Origin: CBDCFV01 sp965203835
GTDB taxonomy: Bacteria; Chloroflexota; Dehalococcoidia; Lucifugimonadales; UBA3495
Assembly: GCA_965203835.1 (NCBI GenBank)
Contig: OZ241919.1
Coordinates: forward strand, 2,170,001-2,234,000
Length of the DNA: 64,000 nt
Direction of reading: 5' to 3'
Part shown: piece after piece, positions 44,581 to 57,000 of the stretch
Numbering within the stretch: the stretch's first letter is position 1
Layout of the letters: each line of letters begins with the position of its first letter
Notes under the pieces: generated by a model
Seen by the model: the letters and a program-made list of their open reading frames with translations, nothing else
Database searches by the model: none
Told to the model about the DNA's origin: nothing
Translations under genes and position numbers: made by a program

Positions 44581-45178
44581 CCCAAGTACCGAAAGTCCCA
44601 GTTCTCATCATCACCGGACCCACGCCGGCGTTTCCAGACGCATACACTCAGGCCAACCCCCGCCCGGCCCCCGCCGGGACCGGATGTCTCATTTAGAGCC
44701 GGAGCACCCAGGATCCCGGCCTAGACCGGACAGCCATGCACCAGCAGGTAGCTGGCTAAAATGTAGTCCCATTGGTTTAAACCATCAAGGTCTTACAAAC
44801 CACTCCGTCCATAGGCAAATGCCTATAACAAACCACCCAACGCTCTTCCTAGCACCGGTTCAAAAAACCACATACACCGTAGGTGGCCAAGCCTTACGAA
44901 TAATGTGGGGACACGCTTACCATGCCGGTGACAAAATATGCGCGGTTATCCTTGGGATCACCCGGGTCCCGTCCGCCGCAGAGGACCAGACCCTCCAATG
45001 ACCAGATCTGCCACCACTCGCTTGACACCTGAACGGCCAACGGAAACACTCCAGAAGACAGTGACACCGGCCCACGCCGCCACCTGCACCCGCATCCTCC
45101 AATCTCCACTGGATTCGTCCAGCATCTCAGACCACAGATACACCCACTCCCACCGCTGCAAGGAGATAGTCAAACCAC
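44581..45178. other. 598-bp divergent intergenic region
   Basis: It separates the minus-strand histidine kinase from the plus-strand dikinase gene and must carry promoters for both. No gene is supported. It holds the best copy of the conserved intergenic element (44807-44899). Its last ~40 bases (ACCACAGATACACCC through AAGGAG at 45160-45165) resemble the leader end of the paralogous gene at 58989, giving the ribosome site. Confidence 0.6.
44807..44899 (+). repeat. Conserved intergenic element, copy 2
   Basis: Contains a perfect inverted repeat ATAGGC-AAAT-GCCTAT at 44811-44826, then CACCGGTTCAAAAAACCACATAC and GGTGGCCAAGCCTTAC. Block spacing is 80 bases, as in copy 3. It lies ~280 bases upstream of the dikinase gene start. 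Confidence 0.55.
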
Positions 45179-48100
45179 ATGACCTTCCTGCACCGATGCT
45201 CGTCTCTTGTACCCTACAGTGTCACATTCATCACCGTCGCAGTCCTAGCCACGCTTCTCATCCTGACGACGACAGCGGAAGACTCCCATGCACAATCGTC
45301 CGTCCCCGCGGCGCCCACGGGGCTGACCACCACCTCGGTCACCCCCGACAGCGTGACGCTGACCTGGGACGACCCAGGCGACGCCTCCGTCACTGCCTAC
45401 TTGGTGCTCAGGCGCGACACCATCAACCAGGAACCCGGAACATTCACCACGATAGAGCCGAATACCGGCAGTTCTGCCACCACCTACACCGACGACACCG
45501 TCACAGCCGAGACGAAGTACGTTTACAGGGTCAAAGCCATCAACCCGGCGGGGACCAGCCAACACTCCAACTACGTGAACGTGGAGACGCCCGCGGCGCC
45601 CACTCCCTCCGGTCCCGCACAACCCACCGGCCTCACCGCCACGTCGGTCTCTCACGACAGCGTGACGCTGGGCTGGGATGATCCGGGCGACACCTCCATC
45701 ACCGGCTATCAAGTGCTGAGGCGCTCCCGGGACGGCGACCAGCACGGGGACGGAGAGGGCGCCCCGGAGTTCGTCGCTGTCGTAGAAGACACCGGTTCGT
45801 CAGCGACGACCTATACCGACACCTCGGTCACAGCCCACACCAGGTACGTCTACCGGCTGAAGGCCATCAATCCCGACGGCATGAGCGACCGGTCCTCCTT
45901 CCTGAACGTCCGGACCTCCGAAGACCCAGCCGTCCCCGCACCCCCCACGGGCCTGCACACAAGTGCGGTCTCCCACGACAGCGTGACGCTTACATGGGAC
46001 AACCCCCAGGATGTTTCGATCACCGGCTACCACGTCCTCAGACGTTCTCGCGACGGACACCAGCATGGGGACGGACAGGGCGACCCCCAGTTCGCCGCCA
46101 TCGCTGAAGACACCCGCTCGGCAGCGACGACCTACACCGACACCTCGGTCACACCCCACACCAGGTACGTCTATCGTGTGAAAGCCATCAACGACAGTGG
46201 AACGAGCGGGCAATCCAACTTCCTCAACGTCGAAACGCCCGGATCTCCGCCTCCACCCAAAGCACCCACGGGGCTCGCCGCCTCATCTGCAAGCCATGAC
46301 AGCATCACCCTGACCTGGGACGACCCCAGCGACATCTCCATCACCGGCTACCAGGTGCTCAGACGCTCCCGGGACCGCGACGAGTACGGAGACGGGTTGG
46401 GCGCAGTCGAGTTCGTCGCCATAGCCGATGACACTGGTTCACCGGCTACCACCTACACCGACGAGTCCGTCGAAGCCAGCACCCGTTACGCCTATGCGGT
46501 GAAGGCCAGGAACCCGCGGGGCCTGAGCGAACCATCCGCCACCACGGACACCGAGACCTCGGAAACTCCCGCGGACGCTGCGGAGAGCGGAGAACAAACC
46601 GACCAGCCGTGTGAAAACGGTTTCGTTCCACCCACCCCGACGGAGGTAGCGATCACTGCCCTACCCATCGTGGTCGAGTCCACGGTTGCCGACTACTTCG
46701 TCCTGTACGTCAGCCACGAAGTGGACGGTGAGACGATGTGGGACCCGGTTAAGGTCGTGCTGGGGGAAGGCACCACCACCACCATCTCCGAGAACCTGCC
46801 AGCGCTGCCAGCGGAACGCTACCGGGTCGAGAAGTACAGCCTCGCCAACCCCGGAGATGTCGATGGGGACTGCACCAACGACATCACCGAACTCAATGAT
46901 CCCGCCATGAGCCCCCTGAACCCCGCCGCTACCATCGAGTCCAGCCAAGGCGCCATCGTCATTCCTGACAAGGAGACCTTCGACCGGATTTCCATCCAAC
47001 ATCACAGTGGCCTGTTTTATTTCCAAGCCGTCCAACGGGGTGATTCAACCGCCATCCAGTACATGAAGTTCATTCTGTTCGACATGGACACTGCCCACCC
47101 GGGCATCTACTTCATCAACTCCTCGACAGACACCCACCACATAGCGTTCATCAGAGCAGTTGGCCTGGAACGCGACCAAGCGGTCCGGGGGACCCTTACC
47201 TACCACCCTAAGCTTGCCGCTCCCGACGGAAGCCAGGGAGTCTACTCCTTCAGAATCAAGCGACACTGCCTGGGCCAATCATTCGACCTCGTGGACCGCA
47301 TCCATACGCTCCTCCCGGCCACCATACCCATGCTTGGCGCTAACTTTGCCCTCCACATCCGAAACCACGAACTCGAATGCTCCCAGGAGCTCCTGCCGGC
47401 GTACAGAGAATCCCGCATCAACCTCGTATTCGACGAAGATGTCTTTCCGGACGTTACCTTCCAGGCACTCAACCCAAGCGAAACCTACGGCCTGCTACGC
47501 ATGGGGAACCCGGACGAGCGTCCTCACTCCCGGGACGTCGTGATCTACGAGACCCTGCCCAACGAACTGCCCCGTGTCGCCGGCGTCATCAGCACTGTAC
47601 CCCAGACGCCGCTCTCCCATGTCAACCTCCGCGCCCTGCAGGACAGCATACCCAACGCATTCATCGCGGGTGCCCTCGAAGACGACGGCATCAGCGACCT
47701 CATAGACTCCCATGTCTACTACCAAGTCACCCATGAGGGATACTCAATACGTGCGGCTACCCAAGCCCAGGTCGAGGAACACTATACCTCCGTCCGGCCC
47801 GCAGAGACCCAGACGCCCCAGCGCGACCTGTCCGTCACTTCCATCACCCCTCTCAGCCAGATCGGCTTCGCCGACTGGGACTCCTTCGGCGTCAAGGCCG
47901 CCAACCTCGCCGTGCTCAGGACTCTGGGCTTCCCGGAGGGCACCGTCCCCGACGGCTTCGCTGTGCCCTTCTACTTCTACGACGAGTTCATGAAGCACAA
48001 CGACCTCTATGACGACGTAAGGGAAATGCTGGCCGACCCCGATTTCCAGACGGACTACGACACCAAGGAGGACGAACTCAAGAAGCTACGCAAGAAGATC

Positions 48101-51067
48101 AAAAAGGCCGAAACTCCGGAGTGGATAGAGACGGCGCTGACTGAGATGCACGCCACTTATCCGGAAGGCCAGTCGCTGCGCTACCGTTCCAGCACCAACA
48201 ATGAGGACCTGCTGGGCTTCAACGGGGCCGGGCTGTACGACTCCAAGACACAGCACTCCGAGGAGACGGAGGAGGACGGCATCTCGAAGTCCCTCAAGCA
48301 GGTGTACGCCAGCCTGTGGAACTTCCGGGCCTTCATCGAGCGAGACTTCCACCGGGTGGACCACCTGGCTGCGGCCATGGGAGTGCTGGTGCACCCTAAC
48401 TACTCGGACGAGTTGGTGAACGGAGTCGCCGTGAGCACCGACCCCTCATACGGCACCGAAGGGACCTACTACGTCAACTCCCAGATCGGCGAAGACCTGG
48501 TGACCAACCCTGACGCTCACTCCGTGCCGGAAGAGATCCTGTTGCGCCAGAGTAACAGGAACGACGTGATTGCATTCTCCAACCAGGTCCCCCGGGGCCA
48601 ACTGCTGATGACCAACGGCCAACTCGCACAACTGCGCCCGCACCTGACCACCATCCACGAAAGATTCTCGGAACTGTACGGCGTCGAGGACGGTGAGCAG
48701 TTCGCCATGGAGATCGAGTTCAAGGTCACCAATGACAACATGCTTGCCATCAAACAGGCCCGGCCTTGGATCTTCACCTCACCCGACCCCGCAGGGAATG
48801 AGTATGTCGCCCTTGCGGCGACATTCGAAGAGGCGCCGGACACACACAACGGCAACCCCTTTACCCTCAAGGTCCGTTTCAGCAACCTGCGATACCTCAC
48901 CACGGCCGAGTTCAGGGACCACGCCCTGATCGTGACAGGCGGCACCGTGACCAAGGCCATAAGGGTAAACGACCGTCACGACTACTGGGAAATAACTGTG
49001 ACTCCAAGCTCCCCTCATATGCCTGTAACCCTCGTCCTCCCTGAAAACCGCCCCTGCACTTTCCCCGGGGCCATCTGCACACAGGACGGCCAACGGCTGT
49101 CCACATCGCTCGAACTCACTGTGGACAGTCTCACTCCCCGTGCCCCGGACCGGCCCACAGGGCAAACCCTCTCACAGGGATCCGTGACACTGGAGTGGAA
49201 CGACGTACCCAGCGCCCAGACCTACAATGTCCAGTACCGCCATGCAGACCAGTGGATTGACCTGCCTGTCACCGGCACGGAGATCGAGTTCAACGAGGCA
49301 ACAGCCATTGTCAGGGTCCTGCCGGACAGCGACTACTACTTCTTCCGCGTACAGGCATCGAATTCCCACGGAGCTTCTGACTGGTCGGACCCACTACTAG
49401 TCCCGGTCAGCATGGACTGGGAAGCCGAGCTCACCCCCGGCCGGAACACCAACATATTCCCCGTGGCGTCCGGCTATTCGAGATCTGGAGTAGGATTCGG
49501 GACCCTGTCCCCCGACCGCTTTGAGACCGGCAGCACCCGGCACACCGTCCAGTCCCTGTCCCACTCGAGCGATAGCCTGGTCCTCACCATGGACCAGCAA
49601 CTCACGACGAACTTCACTTTGTTCGTGGGAAACTCCGTCTACCGCGCCAGTGACAGCCTTGTCCCTCCCCATGCCGAAGCAGGGAGTTACTGGTGGCCGC
49701 TCGTGCCCCCGGAATGGTCCGCGGGTGAGATCGTCCGCGTCGGACTAATCGTCCACGCAGGGACCACACTGGAGGACCGGCAGAAAGCGCCGGTGACCGG
49801 CTACTTCGAGAACGTCCCCCAGGAACATGACGGGTGGCAGACCTTCTCTTTCCGCCTTCACTTCAGCGAGGCAGTTGACACCACAGTCGACGCGCTACGG
49901 GACCATGTCCTGTCAGTCTCCGGCGGTGCAATAACCGGCGTCCAGCCCGTTGGCACAGGCAACAGGACTTGGACCGTGTCGGTGACTCCTCATTCGCACG
50001 ACGTCGTTACGGTCGAGATCGAACCCGGCTTGGACTGCGCACTCCCCCAATCCGTCTGCACAAGCGACGGCCAGATGCTCCATAACAGCATGGAGTTGCC
50101 GGTGGAGCCTAGGGACAAAAATCCGGCTACCGGCGCCCCGACCATCAACGGCGCCTTGGATTCCGGGCAGACCCTCACCGTCGACACCTCCAACATCGCC
50201 GACGCCGACGGCCTTGCCAACGCCGTCTTCAGCTACCAGTGGATCTCGTACGACGGAAGCACCCACACCGACATCCCGGGCGCTACCAACTCAACCTACA
50301 ACCTTCTTCCCTCGGACGACGGGAAGGCCTTCACAGTAAGGGTGAGCTTCACCGACGACCTGGGCAACCAGCAGTCCCTGACCAGCGCCCCGGCCCGCTC
50401 CGACCGGCCGTATGGACTGAGCGCATCGGAATCCGACGGCGCGGTGGTCCTCACCTGGAACCTCCCAACAGGCTCAGCCTATGGCTCGCTCTTCCAGATA
50501 CTCCGCAACCGCCCCGAACTGGGCGAGGACCAGCCCCTAGTGCATGTCGCATACGCCCAGACCAACGACAACTCCTACACGGACACGGACGTGGAGCCGG
50601 AGGTCCTCTACGTGTACCGGGTCAAGGGTGTAGACCCCTTCGGCTTCACCAGCGAGGCCTCCTGGCCGGTTGAGATCCGTACCGCGGGACCGGACTCCAC
50701 ACAGAGAGCACCCTCCCGCCCCAACATCGTGCTAATCTTGGCCGACGACTTCGGATGGGGCGACATCCAGACGAACAACCCGGACTCGGCTATGACCACT
50801 CCCCGTATCGACAGCATCGCCGCTTCGGGCGCAAACTTCACCGATGCTCACTCACCTTCGTCCATATGCTCCCCCACCCGTTACGGCCTCCTCACCGGCC
50901 GATACGCATGGCGCTCCTGGCTCGGCCGGGGAAACATCGGTTACCACGACCGGCCTTTGATCGGGCCCAACCAACGCTGGCCACGCTGGTCAAAGGACAA
51001 GGTTACCACACCGGTGCAATCGGCAAGTGGCACCTCGGCATGGAGTTCACCTGGCTCTCGGACATAG
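45179..51067 (+). CDS. Secreted FnIII - phosphohistidine/ATP-grasp dikinase-like - arylsulfatase protein, N-terminal part (frameshifted)
   Basis: 1,962 residues, starting at an ATG 13 bases after AAGGAG, with a signal peptide ending SHA-Q. Four FnIII domains (~40-465) come first. A cassette starts at C478: an EF-hand-like loop DVDGDCTNDITE, a swivelling phosphohistidine domain with TPLSHVNLRA (H814), and an ATP-grasp of PPDK/PEP-synthase type (~885-1,200). The latter keeps the expected K (GVKAANLA), R1003 (YRSST), an E-I-E pair and QARPW. Then follow SwmB-like, FnIII, a WW-containing module, SwmB-like, Ig-like and FnIII domains. Last comes the start of an arylsulfatase: LILADDFGWGD metal ligands and the CSPTR formylglycine motif at C1897. 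The frame is lost near 50,970 and ends at 51,067; the rest of the sulfatase continues in frame at 50965-58308. Phosphohistidine before ATP-grasp is the order of glucan water dikinases; PEP synthase has the reverse. The substrate is unknown. Confidence 0.85.
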   Translation: MTFLHRCSSLVPYSVTFITVAVLATLLILTTTAEDSHAQSSVPAAPTGLTTTSVTPDSVTLTWDDPGDASVTAYLVLRRDTINQEPGTFTTIEPNTGSSATTYTDDTVTAETKYVYRVKAINPAGTSQHSNYVNVETPAAPTPSGPAQPTGLTATSVSHDSVTLGWDDPGDTSITGYQVLRRSRDGDQHGDGEGAPEFVAVVEDTGSSATTYTDTSVTAHTRYVYRLKAINPDGMSDRSSFLNVRTSEDPAVPAPPTGLHTSAVSHDSVTLTWDNPQDVSITGYHVLRRSRDGHQHGDGQGDPQFAAIAEDTRSAATTYTDTSVTPHTRYVYRVKAINDSGTSGQSNFLNVETPGSPPPPKAPTGLAASSASHDSITLTWDDPSDISITGYQVLRRSRDRDEYGDGLGAVEFVAIADDTGSPATTYTDESVEASTRYAYAVKARNPRGLSEPSATTDTETSETPADAAESGEQTDQPCENGFVPPTPTEVAITALPIVVESTVADYFVLYVSHEVDGETMWDPVKVVLGEGTTTTISENLPALPAERYRVEKYSLANPGDVDGDCTNDITELNDPAMSPLNPAATIESSQGAIVIPDKETFDRISIQHHSGLFYFQAVQRGDSTAIQYMKFILFDMDTAHPGIYFINSSTDTHHIAFIRAVGLERDQAVRGTLTYHPKLAAPDGSQGVYSFRIKRHCLGQSFDLVDRIHTLLPATIPMLGANFALHIRNHELECSQELLPAYRESRINLVFDEDVFPDVTFQALNPSETYGLLRMGNPDERPHSRDVVIYETLPNELPRVAGVISTVPQTPLSHVNLRALQDSIPNAFIAGALEDDGISDLIDSHVYYQVTHEGYSIRAATQAQVEEHYTSVRPAETQTPQRDLSVTSITPLSQIGFADWDSFGVKAANLAVLRTLGFPEGTVPDGFAVPFYFYDEFMKHNDLYDDVREMLADPDFQTDYDTKEDELKKLRKKIKKAETPEWIETALTEMHATYPEGQSLRYRSSTNNEDLLGFNGAGLYDSKTQHSEETEEDGISKSLKQVYASLWNFRAFIERDFHRVDHLAAAMGVLVHPNYSDELVNGVAVSTDPSYGTEGTYYVNSQIGEDLVTNPDAHSVPEEILLRQSNRNDVIAFSNQVPRGQLLMTNGQLAQLRPHLTTIHERFSELYGVEDGEQFAMEIEFKVTNDNMLAIKQARPWIFTSPDPAGNEYVALAATFEEAPDTHNGNPFTLKVRFSNLRYLTTAEFRDHALIVTGGTVTKAIRVNDRHDYWEITVTPSSPHMPVTLVLPENRPCTFPGAICTQDGQRLSTSLELTVDSLTPRAPDRPTGQTLSQGSVTLEWNDVPSAQTYNVQYRHADQWIDLPVTGTEIEFNEATAIVRVLPDSDYYFFRVQASNSHGASDWSDPLLVPVSMDWEAELTPGRNTNIFPVASGYSRSGVGFGTLSPDRFETGSTRHTVQSLSHSSDSLVLTMDQQLTTNFTLFVGNSVYRASDSLVPPHAEAGSYWWPLVPPEWSAGEIVRVGLIVHAGTTLEDRQKAPVTGYFENVPQEHDGWQTFSFRLHFSEAVDTTVDALRDHVLSVSGGAITGVQPVGTGNRTWTVSVTPHSHDVVTVEIEPGLDCALPQSVCTSDGQMLHNSMELPVEPRDKNPATGAPTINGALDSGQTLTVDTSNIADADGLANAVFSYQWISYDGSTHTDIPGATNSTYNLLPSDDGKAFTVRVSFTDDLGNQQSLTSAPARSDRPYGLSASESDGAVVLTWNLPTGSAYGSLFQILRNRPELGEDQPLVHVAYAQTNDNSYTDTDVEPEVLYVYRVKGVDPFGFTSEASWPVEIRTAGPDSTQRAPSRPNIVLILADDFGWGDIQTNNPDSAMTTPRIDSIAASGANFTDAHSPSSICSPTRYGLLTGRYAWRSWLGRGNIGYHDRPLIGPNQRWPRWSKDKVTTPVQSASGTSAWSSPGSRT
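46606..50695 (+). repeat. Dikinase cassette, copy 1
   Basis: Module order: PPTPTEV beta domain, EF-hand-like loop, ~250-residue spacer, phosphohistidine domain, ATP-grasp, SwmB-like, FnIII, WW module, SwmB-like, Ig-like, FnIII ending EIRTAGP. The same order and nearly the same length recur at 54241-58305, and the start recurs at 62194. Confidence 0.85.
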
Positions 51068-54000
51068 ACGCCATCACCGAGACCAACCAGGGTATAGACC
51101 TCGACGGAGAGATCGTGGACGGCCCTCTGCATCACGGGTTCGACGAGTTCTTCGGTACCATTTCCAACCTCAACATTGAACCGAAGACCTACATACGCAA
51201 CAGTCGCTTTATCTCCAATCCGGCCACGGACGGCGCAGACGCCCCCGGCTTCTATGAGTTTGAGGAGGTCCTCGACACCCTGACTGAAGAAGCGGTCTCA
51301 TTCATCGAGGGCCAAGCGCAGACCGATGCACCATTCTTCCTCTACCTGCCACTGCCCGTCCCACATACGCCGTTGGCGCCGAACGCCCACTTCGACGGAC
51401 TGACCGGTCTTGGAGCATACGCCGACTTCGTCGCGCAGATGGACTGGACAGTCGGGCAAGTGCTCGATGCGCTCGACCGGGCCGGCACCCGCGAAGACAC
51501 GCTTCTCATCTTCACCTCGGATAACGGTTCCTTCAGGAATGGCATCCCCGTTCCCAACAATGCGGACCACCAGTCCAACGGAATGTGGCGAGGCACCAAG
51601 GGCCAGATCTACGAGGGAGGCCACCGCGTGCCCCTGCTGATGCGATGGCCGACGGAAATCGAGGCGGGCATGACCGTCGACGCCACCGTCTCGCTGACCG
51701 ACCTTTACGCGACCCTGGCCGACATCATGGGAGAAGAGCCGGAGCCCGGCGTCGCCATAGACAGCTTGTCCCTGCTGCCCCTTCTAAGCGGCGAGGCCGA
51801 GACGCGCAGGGCTCCGGTCGTGCACCATTCCGGTGGCGGGATCTTCGCACTTCGCGACGGCCGCTGGAAACTGGCGTTCGGCGACGGCCCTGGCTGGCGA
51901 AACACCGAGGACACCGTGCCCTTCAAAAGGCCCTGGCATCTCTTCGACATGGAGCAGGACCCCGGCGAGTCAACAAATGTTGCCGCGGACCACCCGGAGG
52001 TGATGGCGGAGATGGAAGCCATCCTCAACCAGCTCCGCGCCGCAGAAGAAGGGACGCTATCAGACGTCGCCACCCTCAAGTCCCTGCGTATCCCAGGAGT
52101 AGACCTGGGTACATTCGCTCCCGACGTGTTCATGTATGCGGCCACCGTAAGCCAGAGGATCGAGGTCCCCCGGGTAGTGGCTCACCCAACCGACACGGAT
52201 GCCCGTATCGAGATTACGACACCCGACGGGCGGCGCCTGTACGACAAGCAGTTGTACGGCCGACACCTGCACGGACAAGCCAACATAGAGCTGTCCGATT
52301 CCGCAACCACGATCAAGGTCACCGTCACCTCCCCTGACCGGAGCACGACCGCCGAGTATACGGTGGACGTTCAACGTGCACTGAACATCACCGGCACACC
52401 ACGGGTTGGTCAGACGTTGAACGCCGTCACCTCCGGGATCAGCAAAGTCTACGGACTGACCGACACCAATCCTGCCTTCAACTACGGGTGGGTCCGGAGC
52501 GATGGAGACACGGACAGGGACATAACCGGCGCCACGGATGCAACATACACGCTGACGACCGAGGACCAGGGGAAGACCATACAGGTACGTGTAAGCTTCA
52601 CCGACGACCAAGGCACTGCGCAGACTGAGACCAGCCCGGCGACACCCCCCATCGGACATGCAGCAGCCGAACTGACTCCAGCCGAGGATATAGACACTTT
52701 CCCTGTCATCTCGGGGTATTCAGACTACGGAAAACTTGGGGGGCTTTCCCCCGACGGATGGCAGATCGACGGGACTCACTACACCGTCAAGTTCTTGCTG
52801 CAAGCGAGCGAGAGCCTTCTGCTGGGCCTGGATGAGCAGCTGCCGACCGACTTTACCCTTCGCGTGGGCGATGCCATCTATCGCGGCAGCGAAAGCATGG
52901 TCTCTCCCGCAGCAGAAGGAGTGGGATACTGGTGGCCATTGGCGACGCCGGACTGGTCCGCGGACGAGCCCATCCAGATCAAGCTGGCCATCCACCGAGG
53001 GGTCCCTCTTGGGGAGCGTCCCCGCGCCCCAGTGACCGGGTACTTCCGCAACCATCCTCCAGAGCACGACGGGCGTGAGGACTTCACGTTCCGCATTCAC
53101 TTCAGCGAGGGAGTGACCGCCACGGCCGACGCGCTGCGCGACCACGTACTGTCTGTCACCGGCGGCACGCTTTCCAGCGTCGAGCACATTCGAGGCGAGG
53201 GCAGGATATGGGCCGTCTCGGTCACGCCCGGCACACGGGATGCGATCACGGTGGAGATCGAACCAGACCTGGACTGCGCACTGCCCGGCGCGGTCTGCGC
53301 TGCGGACGGTAGACGCCTGTTCAACCGCATGGAGTTGAGGGTGCCGATGAGGCCCAATAATCGGGCCACTGGCACGCCCACCATCAGCGGCACGGTCGAG
53401 GTTGGGCAGACCCTCACTGCGGACACCTCGGCCATTGCCGACGCCGATGGTATGACCGGCGCCACGTTCAACTACCAGTGGGTCTCGTACGACGGGACCG
53501 TCGAGACTGATATCCAGGGGGCGACTGACACCACCTACATCCTGGGGCCGGCCGACGAGGGCAAGGCCTTCAGGGTGAGGGTGAGTTTCACCGACGACGC
53601 CGGCTTCGAGGAGTCGCTGACCAGCGCGCTGGCCCGCTTGGAGCGTCCGTACGGGTTGAGCGCATCGGAATCGGGCGGCGCGGTGTCCCTGACTTGGAAG
53701 CTGCCCGCTGGCTGGTCCGCCTCGTCAATGGTTCAGATACTGCGCAACCGTCCCGAACTCGGCGAGGTCGAGCCGCTTGTGCATGTTAGATTCCATCAGA
53801 CGGCGGCGAACGTCTACACGGACACGGACGTGGAGCCCGGGGTGCTGTACGTATACCGGGTCAAGGGTGTGGACCCCTTCGGATACACCGGCGAGGCGTC
53901 AGCGCCGATTGAGGTTCGTACCGCAGCGCCGGCGACGGTCGAAAACAGGCCCGCCTCCGGGACCCCCACTATCAGCGGGACTTTCGAGGTGGGAGAAACC

Positions 54001-57000
54001 CTCACCGTAGACACGTCGGGTATAGCCGACGATGACGGGCTGACCCGCGTCACCTTCAGCTACCAGTGGATTTCGTATGACGGGAACGCGGAGACGGACA
54101 TAGAAAGGGCTACGGGCTCCGCCTATACCCTGGTCCCCGACGATGAAGGTAAGACCATCAGGGTCAGGGTGTCCTTCAGTGACGATGAGGGCAACGAGGA
54201 AACGCTCACCAGCGCCGCAACGCCAATGGCGCCAGAGCAGACGTGCCAAGACGGTTACCTTCCACCAGCGTCCACGGAGGTCAACATTACTGCCATACCG
54301 ATCGAGATCGAGTCGACGGCAATAGACTATTTTGTTCTATATGCGAGCCACGACGTGCACGGCGAGACGGTTGAGTATCCGGTCCTCGTGAAGCGCGGCG
54401 AGGACGGCACGACCACGCTCTCCGAGAACGTGACGCCGCTGCCGATGGAGCGGTACCGAGTGGAGAAGTACAGCATCGGCGACCCGGGCGACGTCGATGG
54501 GGACTGCACCGACGACATAACGGAACTCAACAACCTGGGGGCCATGAACCCAATAAATCGCGCCTCCACCATCGAACCTGCACTAGGCACGCTGGCCATC
54601 CCAGACCAGGAGACGTTTGAGGCGCTCGCCTATCATGCCCCGAGCGGCACGCTGAACGTGAAATTCTCCATTGTGGACAGGAATTCCGGAAAACCCAGGA
54701 CCTACTTCCAGAAGACTAGTACGAACCCGTATCACGACTCCTTCCTGAATGAACTTGGCATCGAGTGGGACTACGGCAACACCATCAAGGGAATGATCAT
54801 CTACGATCCCGACCTCGTCGCACCTGACGGCAGCCGAGGGCTTTACCGCTACTACTATCAGGACCGGGTACGGGAACAGCGTTTCCGTAGCCTGGTCCCG
54901 CGCGCCTACACCCTGCTGGCTGCCAACATGCCGCTGCTGCGCAACAACCTGGCCCTGTGGATACATGGGCGGCAGCAAAGGGAGATTCAGGACGAGTTGT
55001 CGCTGTACCAAGCCTCACGAATGAGCCTGGTGTTCGATGAGGACGTCTATGGCGACCCCACCTTCCATACGCTCAATCCCGGCGAAGGCTACGGCCTGCT
55101 GAGGAGCCTGGACCCGGACGAGCGCCCCCACTCTCGCGACGTGGTCATCTACGAGACGCTTCCCAACGAGTTGCCCCGCGTCGCCGGCATCATCAGCACC
55201 GTACCTCAAACGCCATTGTCACACGTAAACCTGCGGGCGCTCCAGGACAACGTGCCCAATGCATTCATCGCGGGCGCCCTTGAAGACGAAGACATAAGCA
55301 GCCTCATAGGCAGCTACGTCTACTTCGCGGTCAACGAAACCGGATACACGATGCGCGTGGCCACCCAGGCCGAGGTGGACGAACACTATGCCTCCTTGCG
55401 GCCCACAGAGGCCCAGACGCCCGAGCGAGACCTGTCCGTGACCTCAATCACCGCCCTCAGCGAGATCGGCTTCGACGACTGGGATGCCTTCGGAGTCAAG
55501 GCGGCCAACGTCGCCGTGCTCGGGACGCTGGGGTTCCCGGAGGGAACGGTCCCCGATGGCTTCGCGGTGCCGTTCTACTTCTACGAAGAGTTCATGAAGC
55601 ACAACGGACTCTACGACGACGTCAGGGAGATGCTGGCCGACCCCGACTTCCAGTCGGACTACGACACCAAGGTGGACATGCTGAAGGAGCTGCGGAAAAG
55701 CATCAAGGACGCGGAGACGCCCGGTTGGATCATCGAGGCTCTGATCGAGATGCACGCCACGTTCCCGGAGGGGACATCGTTGCGCTACCGGTCGAGCACC
55801 AACAGCGAGGACCTGCCGGGCTTCAACGGCGCCGGGTTGTACGACTCCAAGACGCAGCACCCTGAGGAGACGGAGGAGGACGGCATCTCCAAGTCGCTGA
55901 AGCAGGTGTACGCCAGCCTTTGGAACTTCAGGGCGTTCATCGAGCGCGACTTCCACCGCATAGACCACCTGGCTGCGGCGATGGGGGTGCTGGTGCATCC
56001 CAACTATTCCGACGAGCCGGTGAACGGCGTGGCCGTAAGCGCCGACCCGGCCTTCAACACCGACGATACCTACTACGTGAACTCCCAGGTCGGCGAGGAC
56101 CTGGTCACCAACCCTGTGCCGCACTCGGTGCCTGAAGAAGTCCTTTTGTATCCGGATGGCACGTACACCGTTGCCGGGTTATCCAACCAAGTCCCTCCGG
56201 GTCAGCTGCTATTGACAGACGATCAGTTGGCGCAGTTGCGCCGCCACCTCGCGGTGATCCATAAGAGATTTGCGCAGCTCTATGGCGCCGAGGACGGAGA
56301 AGAGTTCGCCATGGAGATCGAGTTCAAGATCACCAGCGAGAACGTGCTGGCGATCAAGCAGGCCCGGCCCTGGTTATTTGCTGGCCTTCCGCCCGCTCTC
56401 GACAACCCCCCCGCAGAGACTCTCGGCACTCCACTTACCGCAAGCTTTGAGGACGTACCGGCAACACATGACGGCAGTCCATTTATCGTCAGGGTCCAGT
56501 TCAGCGAGTTCGTAACCTTCCGTAACCCTGTACAGGCAGTTACGGTCACGGGCGGCAGGATTACCGGCGCGCTATGGGGGCGTCTGCTGCAAGGTCACTC
56601 ATGGAAGTTCGAGGTGACGCCGGATCTCTCCCTCGCGAATGTGACGCTTGTCCTGCACCCCAACCGCCCCTGTTCGATCGGGGCATTCTGCACTTACAGC
56701 GGGCGACGGCTCTCGAACCGGCTGGAGTTCACTGTGAATAGTTTCGATCCCGATGTCCCAGACCGGCCCACAGCCAGAGTGCTCACGTCGGGCACCGTGG
56801 AGCTGGAGTGGAACGACGTTCCCCGCGCGCAGTTCTATGAGGTCCAGTTCCGGCATACGGACCAGTGGTTAGACCTGCCCGCAAATGGGGTGAAGGTCCA
56901 ATTCAGCAGGGCCGGCGTCGTCGTTGCTGGCTTGCCCGACAGTGACTTCTACTACTTCCGAGTGCGCGCTGCGAACTCACACAGGGTTTCGGAGTGGTCG

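Noticed and set aside
50755..50964. Independent start of the second large ORF at 50755
   Set aside because: This stretch overlaps the well-conserved sulfatase N-terminus in the other frame and its translation has no sulfatase similarity until about 50965.
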